Shown piece by piece: positions 27,779-38,024 of a stretch of DNA of 64,000 nt (the stretch's first letter is position 1; each line of letters opens with the position of its first letter). The position numbers were made by a program, and so were the translations under genes. Location of the stretch: contig NZ_JACHXP010000001.1 in the NCBI RefSeq assembly GCF_014192215.1, forward strand, positions 248,001 to 312,000, read 5' to 3'. The stretch is from Halomonas cerina. GTDB taxonomy: Bacteria > Pseudomonadota > Gammaproteobacteria > Pseudomonadales > Halomonadaceae. The notes under the pieces are model-generated. The model did not search any database, was not told the origin of the DNA, and worked only from the letters and a program-made list of their open reading frames with translations.

Positions 27779-29507
27779 ACGCGTGGGGCCCCTCGCCACC
27801 CTGGCCCCCTGGCTGTCGCTGATGGGACGGCGCCGGGGACGGTTGCTGGGCGGCGCCGCCCTGATGGCCCTGGCGATCGCGGCGGCGCTCGGCCTGCTGG
27901 CGCTATCCGGCTGGTTTATCACCGCGACGGGGCTCGCCGGCATCGCCCTGGCCGCCGGTGGCGCGCTGACCCTGGACGTCTATGTGCCGGGCGGCGGCAT
28001 CCGGGCCTTCGCGCTGACCCGCACGGTGGCGCGCTACCTGGAGCGTCTCTACAACCATGACACCGTGTTGCGCCTGCTCGCCGACCTGCGCGGCCGGATG
28101 TTCGCGATTCTGGCCGGCCTCGATGCGGCGACGCTCGCCCATCGTCGGGCCAGCGACTGGCTCAATCGCCTGACCACCGACATCGACACCCTAGACAGCC
28201 TCTTCCTGCGCCTGCTGGCCCCGGCCGGGGTGGCGCTGGTGGCGATCCTCGGTCTGGGGACCTTCCTTGCGCTGTGGTTCCCGGCCGTCGGGCTCGCCGT
28301 AGTCGGCCTGCTGGGTGGGGCTTGGCTATGGCTGACCCTGGGCCAGGCGCGTCTCGGCCTGGCGGCCAGTCGCCGGCGGGTGGCCGAGCTGGAGCGGTTG
28401 CGCGGGGTCGCCGTCGAAGGGCTCCAGGGGCTCGCCGAGCTCGAGGCCTACGGCACTCTGGCCACCCAGCGTCGCCGGCTTACGGCCATCGAGGCGCGGT
28501 TGCAGGCCGATCAGCGCCGGCTAGGGCTGGCCGCCGCCCTGGGGTCGGCTCTGGCCGGCTTGGCGGTAGGCCTGGCCTGGCTGGCTACCTTCTGGCTCGG
28601 CGCCTTGGCCTGGCAGGCCGGGGCGCTGTCCGGACCGGTCATGGTGATGATGCCCCTGGCGGTGCTGGCGCTGAACGAGGCCGTCGCGGCCCTGCCGTTG
28701 GCCTTCACCCAGGCCGGCGCCACCCTGGCCGCGGCGCAGCGGCTCAACGCCCTGCGCGACGCCCGCCGCGCGGCGTCGTCCGCGGCGCCGGCGCGGCTAC
28801 CCGAGGGGCCGCTCGCTGTCGATCTGGCGGGGATCTCGCTGCGCTATCCAGGGGCGCTCGCGCCGGTGTTCGAGGACTTCAGCCTGCACCTGGCCGCGGG
28901 GGAGCGCCTGGGTCTGCACGGCGCCTCGGGGGCCGGCAAATCCAGCCTGGCGGCGCTGCTGACCGGCCAACTCGTGCCGGATGCCGGCGCGGTGCGTCTC
29001 GCTGACACGTCGCTGGCCCGCCTCACCCCGGACAGCCTGACGGCGCGGGTGGCCTGTCTGACCCAGCTGACCGAGCTGTTCGACGACAGCCTGGCGGCCA
29101 ACCTGCGCCTCGCCGATCCGGACGCCGACGAGGCGCGACTCTGGTCGGTGCTGGCGACGGTGGAACTGGCCGACTGGGCCGAGGGCCTGTCCCGCGAACT
29201 CGAGACTCGGGTGGGCGAGGGCGGCCGGCGACTCTCCGGCGGTCAGGCCCGGCGCCTGGCCTTGGCGCGGCTGCTGCTGCGCGACCCCGGTCTGGTGATC
29301 CTCGACGAGCCCTTCGCCGGGCTTGACCCAGCGCTCGCCGAGCGCATCGCCGGGCGGCTCGACCGCTGGCTCGCGGGACGCAGTGTGCTCTACCTGGTTC
29401 ACGGGCGCGAAGGCGAGACCTCGCCCCCCGGGGTGAGCCGTTGGCAAGCGTTGGCAACTCCGTCCCGAAGGGAGCTTGGCGTACCCGCTCGGAATCTTTC
29501 AGGATAG
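27771..29507 (+). CDS. cydC: Thiol reductant ABC exporter subunit CydC
   Basis: CydC is the second half of the CydDC exporter. The 578-residue protein has the family's VPGGGIRAFALTRTVARYLERL segment in the membrane domain, Walker A GASGAGKSS, signature LSGGQARRLALAR and Walker B LVILDEPFAGLD. The ATG at 27771 has GGAGGTG upstream and lies within the last codons of cydD; an alternative in-frame start 24 bases upstream is less likely. The C-terminus has a short, low-similarity tail after the H-loop. The adenine deaminase gene starts 26 bases downstream. Confidence 0.92.
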   Translation: MAERVGPLATLAPWLSLMGRRRGRLLGGAALMALAIAAALGLLALSGWFITATGLAGIALAAGGALTLDVYVPGGGIRAFALTRTVARYLERLYNHDTVLRLLADLRGRMFAILAGLDAATLAHRRASDWLNRLTTDIDTLDSLFLRLLAPAGVALVAILGLGTFLALWFPAVGLAVVGLLGGAWLWLTLGQARLGLAASRRRVAELERLRGVAVEGLQGLAELEAYGTLATQRRRLTAIEARLQADQRRLGLAAALGSALAGLAVGLAWLATFWLGALAWQAGALSGPVMVMMPLAVLALNEAVAALPLAFTQAGATLAAAQRLNALRDARRAASSAAPARLPEGPLAVDLAGISLRYPGALAPVFEDFSLHLAAGERLGLHGASGAGKSSLAALLTGQLVPDAGAVRLADTSLARLTPDSLTARVACLTQLTELFDDSLAANLRLADPDADEARLWSVLATVELADWAEGLSRELETRVGEGGRRLSGGQARRLALARLLLRDPGLVILDEPFAGLDPALAERIAGRLDRWLAGRSVLYLVHGREGETSPPGVSRWQALATPSRRELGVPARNLSG

Positions 29508-29533
29508 GGCAAAGCATCGACGCGAGGTGAGCC

Positions 29534-30529
29534 ATGCGGGATTTCCTCAAGGCCCTGCCCAAGGCCGAACTGCACCTGCATATCGAGGGCACCCTGGAAC
29601 CCGAGCTGATGATGACGCTCGCCGATCGCAACGGGGTGAACCTGCCCTATGGTTCGGTGGAGGCGATCCGCGCCGCCTATGACTTCCATGACCTGCAGTC
29701 CTTCCTCGATCTCTACTATCAGGGCATGAGCGTGCTGCGCAGCGCCCGGGACTTCGAGGACCTGGCCATGGACTACTTCCGGCGTGCCACGGCCGAGGGC
29801 GTGGTGCACGTGGAGATGCATGTCGATCCCCAGGCCCACTTGGCCCGCGGCGTGTCGCTGGCCACCGTGATGGAGGGGCTGGGCCGGGCGAGGCGGCGCG
29901 CCGAGCGCGAGCTTGACCTGACCTCGGCGATGATTCTGGCCTTCCTGCGCGACCGACCCGCCGAGGAGGCGCTGGACCTGCTCGAGCGGGCCGCCCCCTA
30001 CTGGGAGAGCCTGGATGCCGTGGGGCTCGACAGCGCCGAGCTCGGCCATCCGCCGGCCAAGTTCGCCGAGGTCTTCCAGCGCGCCAAGGCGCTGGGGCTG
30101 GCCCGGGTCGCCCATGCCGGCGAGGAGGGGCCGCCGGACTACATCCTCGAGGCCCTGGATGTGCTGGACGTCTGTCGCATCGACCATGGCGTGCGCTGCC
30201 TGGAGGACCCGACCCTGGTCGAGCGGCTGTGCGAGGAGGCCATGGTGCTGACCGTCTGCCCGCTCTCTAACGTGCGCCTCAAGGTCGTCGAGCGTCTCGA
30301 GGACCACCCACTGCCGGCGATGCGTGACGCCGGTCTCACCATCACCCTGAACTCCGACGATCCTGCCTACTTCGGCGGCGGCCTGCTGGATAACTACCTG
30401 GCCTGTCGGTGGGCCTTCGGCTGGAGCCGGGAGGTCTTTCTCGACCTGGCCGGCAACGCCATCGACGCCGCCTTCATGAGCGAGGCGCGCCGGGCCGAGC
30501 TGCGCGAACGCCTGGACGCCAGTCGTTGA
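29534..30529 (+). CDS. Adenine deaminase (adenosine deaminase superfamily)
   Basis: The 331-residue metal-dependent hydrolase has HLHIEGT near the N-terminus (metal His pair), VAHAGEEG (His and catalytic Glu), IDHGVRC and the SDDPAYFGG end motif. SDDPAYFGG is characteristic of the adenine deaminase branch (as in Pseudomonas Add/PA0148) and less so of true adenosine deaminase. It would convert adenine to hypoxanthine and ammonia. The neighbourhood (guanine deaminase, xanthine dehydrogenase, purine permease) supports a purine-base substrate. A GAGGTGAG ribosome site precedes the ATG. Confidence 0.9.
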   Translation: MRDFLKALPKAELHLHIEGTLEPELMMTLADRNGVNLPYGSVEAIRAAYDFHDLQSFLDLYYQGMSVLRSARDFEDLAMDYFRRATAEGVVHVEMHVDPQAHLARGVSLATVMEGLGRARRRAERELDLTSAMILAFLRDRPAEEALDLLERAAPYWESLDAVGLDSAELGHPPAKFAEVFQRAKALGLARVAHAGEEGPPDYILEALDVLDVCRIDHGVRCLEDPTLVERLCEEAMVLTVCPLSNVRLKVVERLEDHPLPAMRDAGLTITLNSDDPAYFGGGLLDNYLACRWAFGWSREVFLDLAGNAIDAAFMSEARRAELRERLDASR

Positions 30530-30601
30530 TCTCGCCTTGGTGATCAGGAATACATCGTTCACCGCCCATCACCGGGAAGCGGCCCGCGTAGCGGGGTAAC
30601 T

Positions 30602-30689
30602 GGTAGGGTGGATAAGCGTTAGCGCATCCACCAGTGCTGGCCCCGAGGCATCGCGGGTGCGCTCGCAGGCTCGCTTACCCGCCCTACGC
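30602..30689. repeat. REP-like inverted pair (REPIN-like element)
   Basis: GTAGGGTGGATAAGCG near the left end matches, in inverted orientation, GTAGGGCGGGTAAGCG read from the right end at 14 of 16 positions. The left arm also forms its own hairpin (GGTGGAT/ATCCACC). This fills most of the 305-base gap between the adenine deaminase and guaD stops. The rest of the gap holds only the guaD terminator. Confidence 0.6.
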
Positions 30690-30749
30690 AGTTTATCCGG
30701 CCTATATCGCCCCCGGCTTGTTTCACGCGGATGTTTTCGATGAACCATG

Positions 30750-30785
30750 AAAAAGGGGCGGCCCGTCCGAGACGGCGCCGCCCAA
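30750..30785 (-). terminator. Rho-independent terminator of guaD
   Basis: A GGGCGGC / GCCGCCC stem with an interrupted loop lies at 30756-30783. On the minus strand it is followed by a short U run. It is placed to end guaD transcription. Confidence 0.6.
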
Positions 30786-30834
30786 GGGGTACCACACCCA
30801 ATGCCTTCGGTCGTCGGGGCGCTTGCCCCGTGAT

Positions 30835-32175
30835 CTATACGGAATCCGCCGCGTCCTGTCGCCGATGGACCTGGCGCCCGTCCGCCCAGGTGGCGTACAC
30901 GGCCCGGTCGTCGCCCAGCATCATCAGCGCGAAGAGTCGCTCGGCCAGCGTCCGGCAGCGTGCGGTGCGCCTGGCCAGCAGCGGCGTGGCCTCGGGGTCG
31001 AGGACCACGATGTCGGCCTCAACGCCCTCGCGCAGTCGGCCGATCCGATCATCCAGGTGCAGGGCCCGGGCGTTGCCCAGGGTCAGGCGGTAGAAGCCCT
31101 GCCAGGCGGTGAGCGGCTGGCCGAGCAGCTGGCCGACCTGGTAGGCGGCCTTGAGGGTAGCCAGGCCCGAGAGGTCGGTGCCCCCACCCACGTCGCTGGC
31201 CAGGCTGGTGGCGAGTCCCGCCTCGCGGCAGGCCTGGCGGTCGAACAGGCCGCTGCCCAGGAAGAGGTTGGAGGTGGGGCAGAAGGCGATGTTCGCCCCG
31301 GCCTCGGCCAGGCGGCGGCGCATGCCCTGGTCCAGATGAATGCCGTGGGCGAAGGTGCTGCGCGGGCCCACCAGGCCGTAGCGCTCGTAGACGCCCAGGT
31401 AGTCCTCGCATTCCGGGAAGAGCTCGGCCACCCAGGCGATCTCGCCCGCGTTCTCGGAGAGGTGCGTCTGCAGATGCAGGTCCGGGGCATTGCGCAGCAC
31501 CGCGCCGGTGGCCTCGAGCTGCTCGCGGGTCGAGGTCGGGGCGAAGCGCGGCGTCAGGCTGTAGCCCAGCCGGCCCTTGCCGTGCCAGTCGCCGATCAGC
31601 CGCTCGCTGTCACGCAGCCCGCCCAGGGTATCGTCGACCAGGGCCTCCGGGGCGTGGCGGTCCATCAGCACCTTGCCGGCCAGCATGCGCAGGCCCCGGC
31701 GCTTGGCGGCGGTGAAGAAGGCGTCCACCGAGCCCGGGTGGGAGGTGCAGAACACCTGGGCGGTGGTGGTGCCCACCCGCAGCGACTCGTCGAGGAAGGC
31801 CTCGGCCACCGCTTCGGCATGCGCCCGCTCGGCGAAGCGGCACTCTTCCGGGAAGGTGTAGTCGCCCAGCCAGTCGAGCAGCTGGCGGCCGTAGGAGGCC
31901 ATGATGTCGAGCTGGACGTAGTGCACGTGGCTGTCGATGAAGCCCGGCATCATCAACTTGCCCGAGTAGTCCACCACCTCGATGCCCGACGGCAGGTGGG
32001 GGGCCAGCTCGGCGTAGTCGGCGACGGCGCGGAGTTGGCCGTCGACCAGCCAGAGGGCGCCGTCCTCCAGGTAGCGGACGCTGTCCGGCGCCGGGGCGTC
32101 GTCGTCGCCGGGGTCGGCGTCGAAGCTCAGCAGGGGACCGCGCAGGACGCGCATCTGGGTGCGGGGGTCGGTCAT
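30835..32175 (-). CDS. guaD: Guanine deaminase
   Basis: GuaD hydrolyses guanine to xanthine and ammonia. The 446-residue amidohydrolase shows the metal-binding DSHVHYVQLD, then TSHPGS, QTHLSENAGEI, AHGIHLD and SDVGGGTDLSGL, the usual guanine deaminase order. The ATG at 32175 has AGGAGAG upstream. It lies downstream of xdhABC on the same strand, but a 206-base gap containing a repeat element separates them. Its product xanthine is the substrate of XdhAB. Confidence 0.95.
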   Translation of the reverse strand: MTDPRTQMRVLRGPLLSFDADPGDDDAPAPDSVRYLEDGALWLVDGQLRAVADYAELAPHLPSGIEVVDYSGKLMMPGFIDSHVHYVQLDIMASYGRQLLDWLGDYTFPEECRFAERAHAEAVAEAFLDESLRVGTTTAQVFCTSHPGSVDAFFTAAKRRGLRMLAGKVLMDRHAPEALVDDTLGGLRDSERLIGDWHGKGRLGYSLTPRFAPTSTREQLEATGAVLRNAPDLHLQTHLSENAGEIAWVAELFPECEDYLGVYERYGLVGPRSTFAHGIHLDQGMRRRLAEAGANIAFCPTSNLFLGSGLFDRQACREAGLATSLASDVGGGTDLSGLATLKAAYQVGQLLGQPLTAWQGFYRLTLGNARALHLDDRIGRLREGVEADIVVLDPEATPLLARRTARCRTLAERLFALMMLGDDRAVYATWADGRQVHRRQDAADSV

Positions 32176-32238
32176 GGGGCTCTCCTAGGGGCGCCGGCAT
32201 GGCCGACGCTCAGTCATCCGCGATATCAAAAGCCGCAC

Positions 32239-32356
32239 GAGATGAGCGCCGGGGATAAGGCGTAGCGAGGGTCTTTTGCCATGGATGGCAAAAGTAGCGC
32301 CCAGGGAAGGGTCTACAGCGCCCTCGCGGAGGCTTGTCGCCGGGATAGCTCATCTC
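32239..32356. repeat. 118-bp MITE-like element with terminal inverted repeats
   Basis: The element is bounded by perfect 9-bp inverted ends, GAGATGAGC (32239-32247) and GCTCATCTC (32348-32356). Just inside them are similar GCCGGG segments, and the centre holds a perfect palindrome at 32273-32294 (arms CTTTTGCCAT and ATGGCAAAAG). It has no coding capacity. It occupies most of the gap between guaD and xdhC. Confidence 0.65.
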
Positions 32357-32381
32357 CTTTGTACCGGTTTGAAAAATGCGA

Positions 32382-33248
32382 CTAGTTGCGTGAAGGGGAA
32401 AAGGTCTCGCGCAGGGCCTCCGGGGTCACGCCCCGTCGGTCGGCCCGTTCGGCCTCCGGCTTCAGTGTCAGCAGCTCGGCGGCCACCGCCAGGGCGATCT
32501 CGTAGGGCCGCTTGCCGTGGGCGCCGGGCACGCCGATGGGACAGCGCACCGTCGACAGCGCGGCCTCGCCATGGCCCGCGTCCGCCAGCCGGCGGCGGAA
32601 GCTCGCCCACTTGCTGTCGGAGCCGATCAGGCCGAGGGAGGCGCAGTCGCCGCGCCGCAGCAGGGCGTCGACCAGGGCGCGATCCTCGGCGTGATCATGG
32701 GTCATCACCAGGGCGTGACAGCCCGGCGGCAGCGAGGCCACGGCGGCGGCCACGTCCGGCCCTTCGGGGCCCATCACGAAGCGCCGGTGGTGCAGGCGCT
32801 CGCGGTCGCCCCCGCCGTCCGGGAAGGCGTCCTCGCGGCTGTCGAACCACAGGATGCGCCAGGGCAGAGGGGCGAGCACCTCGACCAGGACCTGGCCCAC
32901 ATGGCCGGCGCCGAATAGCGCCACCGTCATCTCGGCGCCGGCGAACAGCTCGATCAGCACGTGGACGTAGCCGCCGCAGCACTGGCCGGAGCGCCCGCCC
33001 AGAGGAAAGGCCTCCAGCTGGGTGCCGCTCTGGCCCGCGGCCAGCGCCTCCCGGGCCGCCTCGATGACCTGCCACTCGAAGGTGCCGCCGCCCAGGGTGT
33101 CGTGGACGCCGTCCTCGGTGATTACCATCTTGGCGCCGGGCTCCCGGGGGGTGGAGCCCGCCACCCCCACCACGCTGGCCAGTGCGTGGGGCCGGGTCTG
33201 GCGCTGCAGGCGGTCCAGCGCCGCGTGCCAGGCTTCAGGCCGGCGCAT
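32382..33248 (-). CDS. xdhC: Xanthine dehydrogenase accessory protein XdhC
   Basis: XdhC binds and sulfurates the molybdenum cofactor and inserts it into XdhB. The 288-residue product has GSTPREPGAKMV near the N-terminus, SGQCCGG, a Rossmann-type ALFGAGHVGQVL and HDHAEDRALVDALL. It is the last gene of the xdhABC operon; its start overlaps the xdhB end by 14 bases. The downstream gap holds a repeat element. Confidence 0.94.
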   Translation of the reverse strand: MRRPEAWHAALDRLQRQTRPHALASVVGVAGSTPREPGAKMVITEDGVHDTLGGGTFEWQVIEAAREALAAGQSGTQLEAFPLGGRSGQCCGGYVHVLIELFAGAEMTVALFGAGHVGQVLVEVLAPLPWRILWFDSREDAFPDGGGDRERLHHRRFVMGPEGPDVAAAVASLPPGCHALVMTHDHAEDRALVDALLRRGDCASLGLIGSDSKWASFRRRLADAGHGEAALSTVRCPIGVPGAHGKRPYEIALAVAAELLTLKPEAERADRRGVTPEALRETFSPSRN

Positions 33249-35662
33249 GGTCGGGCCTCGTCGTCGGGGTGGCGTGGGCCTGGCGCAGCGCCTCGGCGGC
33301 CATCAGCACCCGCTCGGGGGTGGCCGGGGTGTCCAGGGCCGGGCTGACCCGATAGTCGGCGAGGCCCGCCAGGGCGTCGCGCAGCGCCGACCACACCGAG
33401 ATGGCCAGCATGAAGGGCGGCTCGCCCACCGCCTTGGAGCGGTAGATGCTGGCTTGGGAGTTGGGGTGGCCCTGGAGCAGCTCGACGTTGAAGGTCTCGG
33501 GCAGGTCGCCGAAGGCTGGGATCTTGTAGGTGGCGGGACCGTCGGAGACCAGTCGGCCGGCGTCGTTCCAGACCAGTTCCTCGCTGGTCAGCCAGCCCAT
33601 GCCCTGGATGAAGCCGCCCTCGATCTGGCCGATGTCGATGGCCGGGTTCAGGGAGTCGCCGACGTCGTGGAGGATATCGGCCCGGCTGACCCAGTACTCG
33701 CCGGACAGGGTGTCGACCTCCACCTCGGCCACGGCGGCACCAAAGGCGTAGTAGTAGAAGGGCCGGCCGCGGCCGGTGGCGCGGTCATAGTGGATCAGCG
33801 GGGTGGCGTAGAAGCCTTTCTCGGACAGCGAGACCCGCCCCATGTAGGCCGCCTGGATCAGCTCTCCCCAGGGAATGCGCTGCTCGGCCTCGCCGATGCC
33901 GGCCACCAGGTGGCCGGCCTCCAGGCGCATGCTCTCGCGGTCGAGCCCGCCGGCCTCGCGGTCGAAGTGGGCGGCGGCGAAGTCGAAGAGCCGCTCGCGC
34001 AGCTTGCAGGCCGCGTCGCGGGCCGCCTGGCCGTTGAGGTCGGCGCCACTGGAGGCGGCGGTGGGCGAGGTATTGGGCACCTTGTCGGTGCGGGTCGCGC
34101 TGATACGCACCCGCGCAAGGTCGAGGCCCAGTTCCCGGGCCACTACCTGGCAGACCTTGGTGTGCAGGCCCTGGCCCATCTCGGTGCCGCCGTGGTTGAT
34201 CATCACGCTGCCATCCGTATAGACGAGCAGCAGGGCGCCGGCCTGGTTGAGGTGCTGGACGGTGAAGGAGATGCCGAACTTCACCGGGGTCAGCGCCAGA
34301 CCCTTCTTGACGATCGAGCTTTGGGCGTTGAAGGCGGCAATCTCGCGGCGACGAGCCCAGTAGTCGCTGCTGGTCTCGAGCTGGGCGACGATGTCATGCA
34401 GCAGGCCGAGCTGCTCCACGCGCTGGCCGTAGTGGGTGATGTCGCGCCCCTCCCGGTAGAGGTTGCGCTTGCGAATCGTCAGCGGATCCTCCCCCAGGTG
34501 ACGGGCGATGTCGTCCATGGCGCGCTCGATGATCATCATCCCCTGGGGGCCGCCGAAGCCGCGGAAGGCGGTGTTGGAGGCCTTGTGGGTCTTGGCCCGC
34601 TGGCCGGTGACACGGGCGTCACCCAGGGAATAAGCGTTGTCCGAGTGGAACATGGCCCGGTCGACGATGGCGTCGGACAGATCCGGCGAGTAGCCGCAGT
34701 CGCCGATCACGGTGATCTCGCCGCCGGCCAGCACCCCCTGGGCGTCGAAGCCCAGCCGGTAGCGGTTGTGGAAGGGATGGCGCTTACCGGTGGCCCGGCT
34801 GTCCTCGGCCCGGGGCAGACGGATCTTAGTAGCGTGCCCGGTGCGCCGGGCGATAAGGGCCGCGATGCAGGCCCAGGGCGAGGCCTGGGTCTCCTTGCCG
34901 CCGAAGCCGCCGCCCATGCGACGCATCTCCATGGTCACCGCATGGAAGGGGATGCCCAGGACCTCGGCGACCAGCTTCTGGGTCTCGCTGGGGTGCTGGT
35001 TGGAGGTATAGACCATCACCCCCTCGTCCTCGGTGGGCTGGACCAGGCAGGCCTGGCCCTCCAGGTAGAAGTGCTCCTGGCCGCCGACGAACTGCTCGCC
35101 CTCCAGCACATGGGGGGCCTCCCGCAGGGCATGGCGCCAGTCGCCGCGCTCGTGGACGTGGGTGGGGCGCACGAAGTCCTCGCGCTCGGCGGCGGCGACC
35201 GGGTCCAGTGAAGCGGGCCACTCGTCGATCTCGACTACGGCTTCCTTGACCGCCAGGCGCGCGGCCTGGTGGCTCTCGGCGGCCACGGCGAACAGGCACT
35301 GGCCCACGTAGCTGATCTCCTCACTGGCGAAGAGCGGGTCGCCGGGGAACACCGGGCCGATGTCGGTGTGGCCGGGCACATCGGCCAGGGTGATCACGTC
35401 CACCACGCCCGGGGCGGCCTTGACCCTCTCCAGGTCCAGGCGGGTCAAGCGGCCATGGGCCACCGGTGACAGGCCCAGGGCCACGTGCAGGGTATCGGCG
35501 GGACTCGGGATGTCGTCGATATAGGCGGCGCGGCCGGTCACGTGCTTGATGGCGCTCTCGTGGGCCCGGGAGCTGCCCGCGCCGCCCTGGGGATCGACGG
35601 TCTCGCGGGCCAGGGGCGCGTCACCCTGGTTGCGATGTGTCTTGTCGCGGGGCAGGTCGAGT

Positions 35663-35679
<17 letters not shown>
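33235..35679 (-). CDS. xdhB: Xanthine dehydrogenase molybdopterin-binding subunit
   Basis: This is the catalytic subunit that oxidises hypoxanthine to xanthine and xanthine to urate. The 814-residue protein has HESAIKHVTGRAAYIDD at the start of the hammerhead domain, GGGFGGKET, AFRGFGGPQGM, MGQGLHTKV and the catalytic GEPPFMLAISVW segment with its conserved Glu. Its start overlaps xdhA by 17 bases and its end overlaps xdhC by 14 bases, indicating coupled translation in one operon. Confidence 0.96.
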
Positions 35680-37156
<1,477 letters not shown>

Positions 37157-37205
37157 GGCCGGCTCCGATTGTGGTTATGTCAGCCGATAGGCAAGGGATG
37201 GCTTG

Positions 37206-37234
37206 ATTCTTGACCATATGGTCAGCTTTCGCAA
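37206..37234 (-). promoter_or_regulatory. Candidate promoter of xdhABC
   Basis: On the minus strand TTGCGA (-35) and AAGAAT (-10) are 17 bases apart, each with four of six consensus bases. The spacer contains the RutR-like operator, so a bound repressor would block RNA polymerase. Confidence 0.4.
37210..37225. promoter_or_regulatory. RutR-like operator upstream of xdhA
   Basis: TTGACCATATGGTCAG matches the E. coli RutR consensus TTGACCA-nn-TGGTCAA at all but the last base, with a perfect 14-bp palindrome at 37211-37224. It lies between divergent xdhA and the RutR-like gene. Confidence 0.65.
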
Positions 37235-37340
37235 GTTTCCGAGGACATTTTTTCGTCCCGCCGCCCGCCCAATTGCCTTGATGGCGCCCTCTCAGGCAAG
37301 CTCTGGCCCCGAAGAGACCGTCTTCGAGAAGCGAGGGCCC

Positions 37341-38024
37341 ATGGCCAAGGCAGACCACACCAGCGAACCGGAAGGCGGCGCCATCCGCCGGCGCAACGAG
37401 CAGACGATCCTGACAGCGGCGGAACGGGTCTTCGCCCGGCATGGCTACCGCGGGACCAGCCTCCAGGAGATCGCCGAGCAGGCGGGCCTGCCGAAGTCCA
37501 ACGTCCTCTACTACATGGGCAGCAAGCGCAAGCTCTACGTCCGCCTGCTCGAGCGGATGATGGAGCGCTGGAACGTGATGCTCGACGATATCTCCGCGGA
37601 GGACGACCCGGTCGAGGTGCTCTCGGCCTTCATCCGCTCCAAGATGCAGATCTCACGGCGTCACCCCGAGGGGTCGCGGTTGTTCGCCAGCGAGATCCTC
37701 GGCGGAGCACCCTTCCTGCAGGAGTACCTGAGCGGCGAGCTGCGCGACTGGGTACAGAGCCGTGCCACGGTGTTCCGGGAGTGGGCCGACCGGGGCTTGA
37801 TGGATCCGGTCGACCCGGTCTGGCTGATCTTTTTGATCTGGTCCTCCACTCAGCACTACGCCGACTTCGAGGCCCAGGTGCTGGGCATCACCGGTCGCGA
37901 CTCGCTCAGCGACGACGATCTGGAGCACATTATCGAGTTCCTGACCCGGGTGGTCATCAAGGGCTGTGGGGTGAAGCACCCCGCGCCCCGGGCCAAGGAT
38001 CCGTGGACCCTCACTGAGCGGTGA
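37341..38024 (+). CDS. TetR family transcriptional regulator, RutR-like
   Basis: The 227-residue protein has an N-terminal TetR HTH (about 25-70: ILTAAERVFARHGYRGTSLQEIAEQAGLPKSN and YYMGSKRKLY are its key segments). Its C-terminal domain resembles E. coli RutR, with SRLFASEILGGAPFL and LIFLIWSSTQHYADFEAQV. RutR binds uracil or thymine; here the position between xdhABC and a purine permease suggests control of purine catabolism, perhaps with a purine ligand. A GCGAGGG sequence precedes the ATG. Its last 14 bases overlap the convergent permease gene. RutR-type palindromes lie upstream of xdhA and of the permease. Confidence 0.9.
   Translation: MAKADHTSEPEGGAIRRRNEQTILTAAERVFARHGYRGTSLQEIAEQAGLPKSNVLYYMGSKRKLYVRLLERMMERWNVMLDDISAEDDPVEVLSAFIRSKMQISRRHPEGSRLFASEILGGAPFLQEYLSGELRDWVQSRATVFREWADRGLMDPVDPVWLIFLIWSSTQHYADFEAQVLGITGRDSLSDDDLEHIIEFLTRVVIKGCGVKHPAPRAKDPWTLTER

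Noticed and set aside
33022..35211. 729-codon open frame opposite xdhB
   Set aside because: Antisense shadow of a clearly recognisable molybdopterin subunit.
37203..37340. Upstream start for the RutR-like regulator
   Set aside because: It would place the operator inside the coding region and adds residues unrelated to TetR proteins; the ATG at 37341 has a GCGAGGG sequence upstream.
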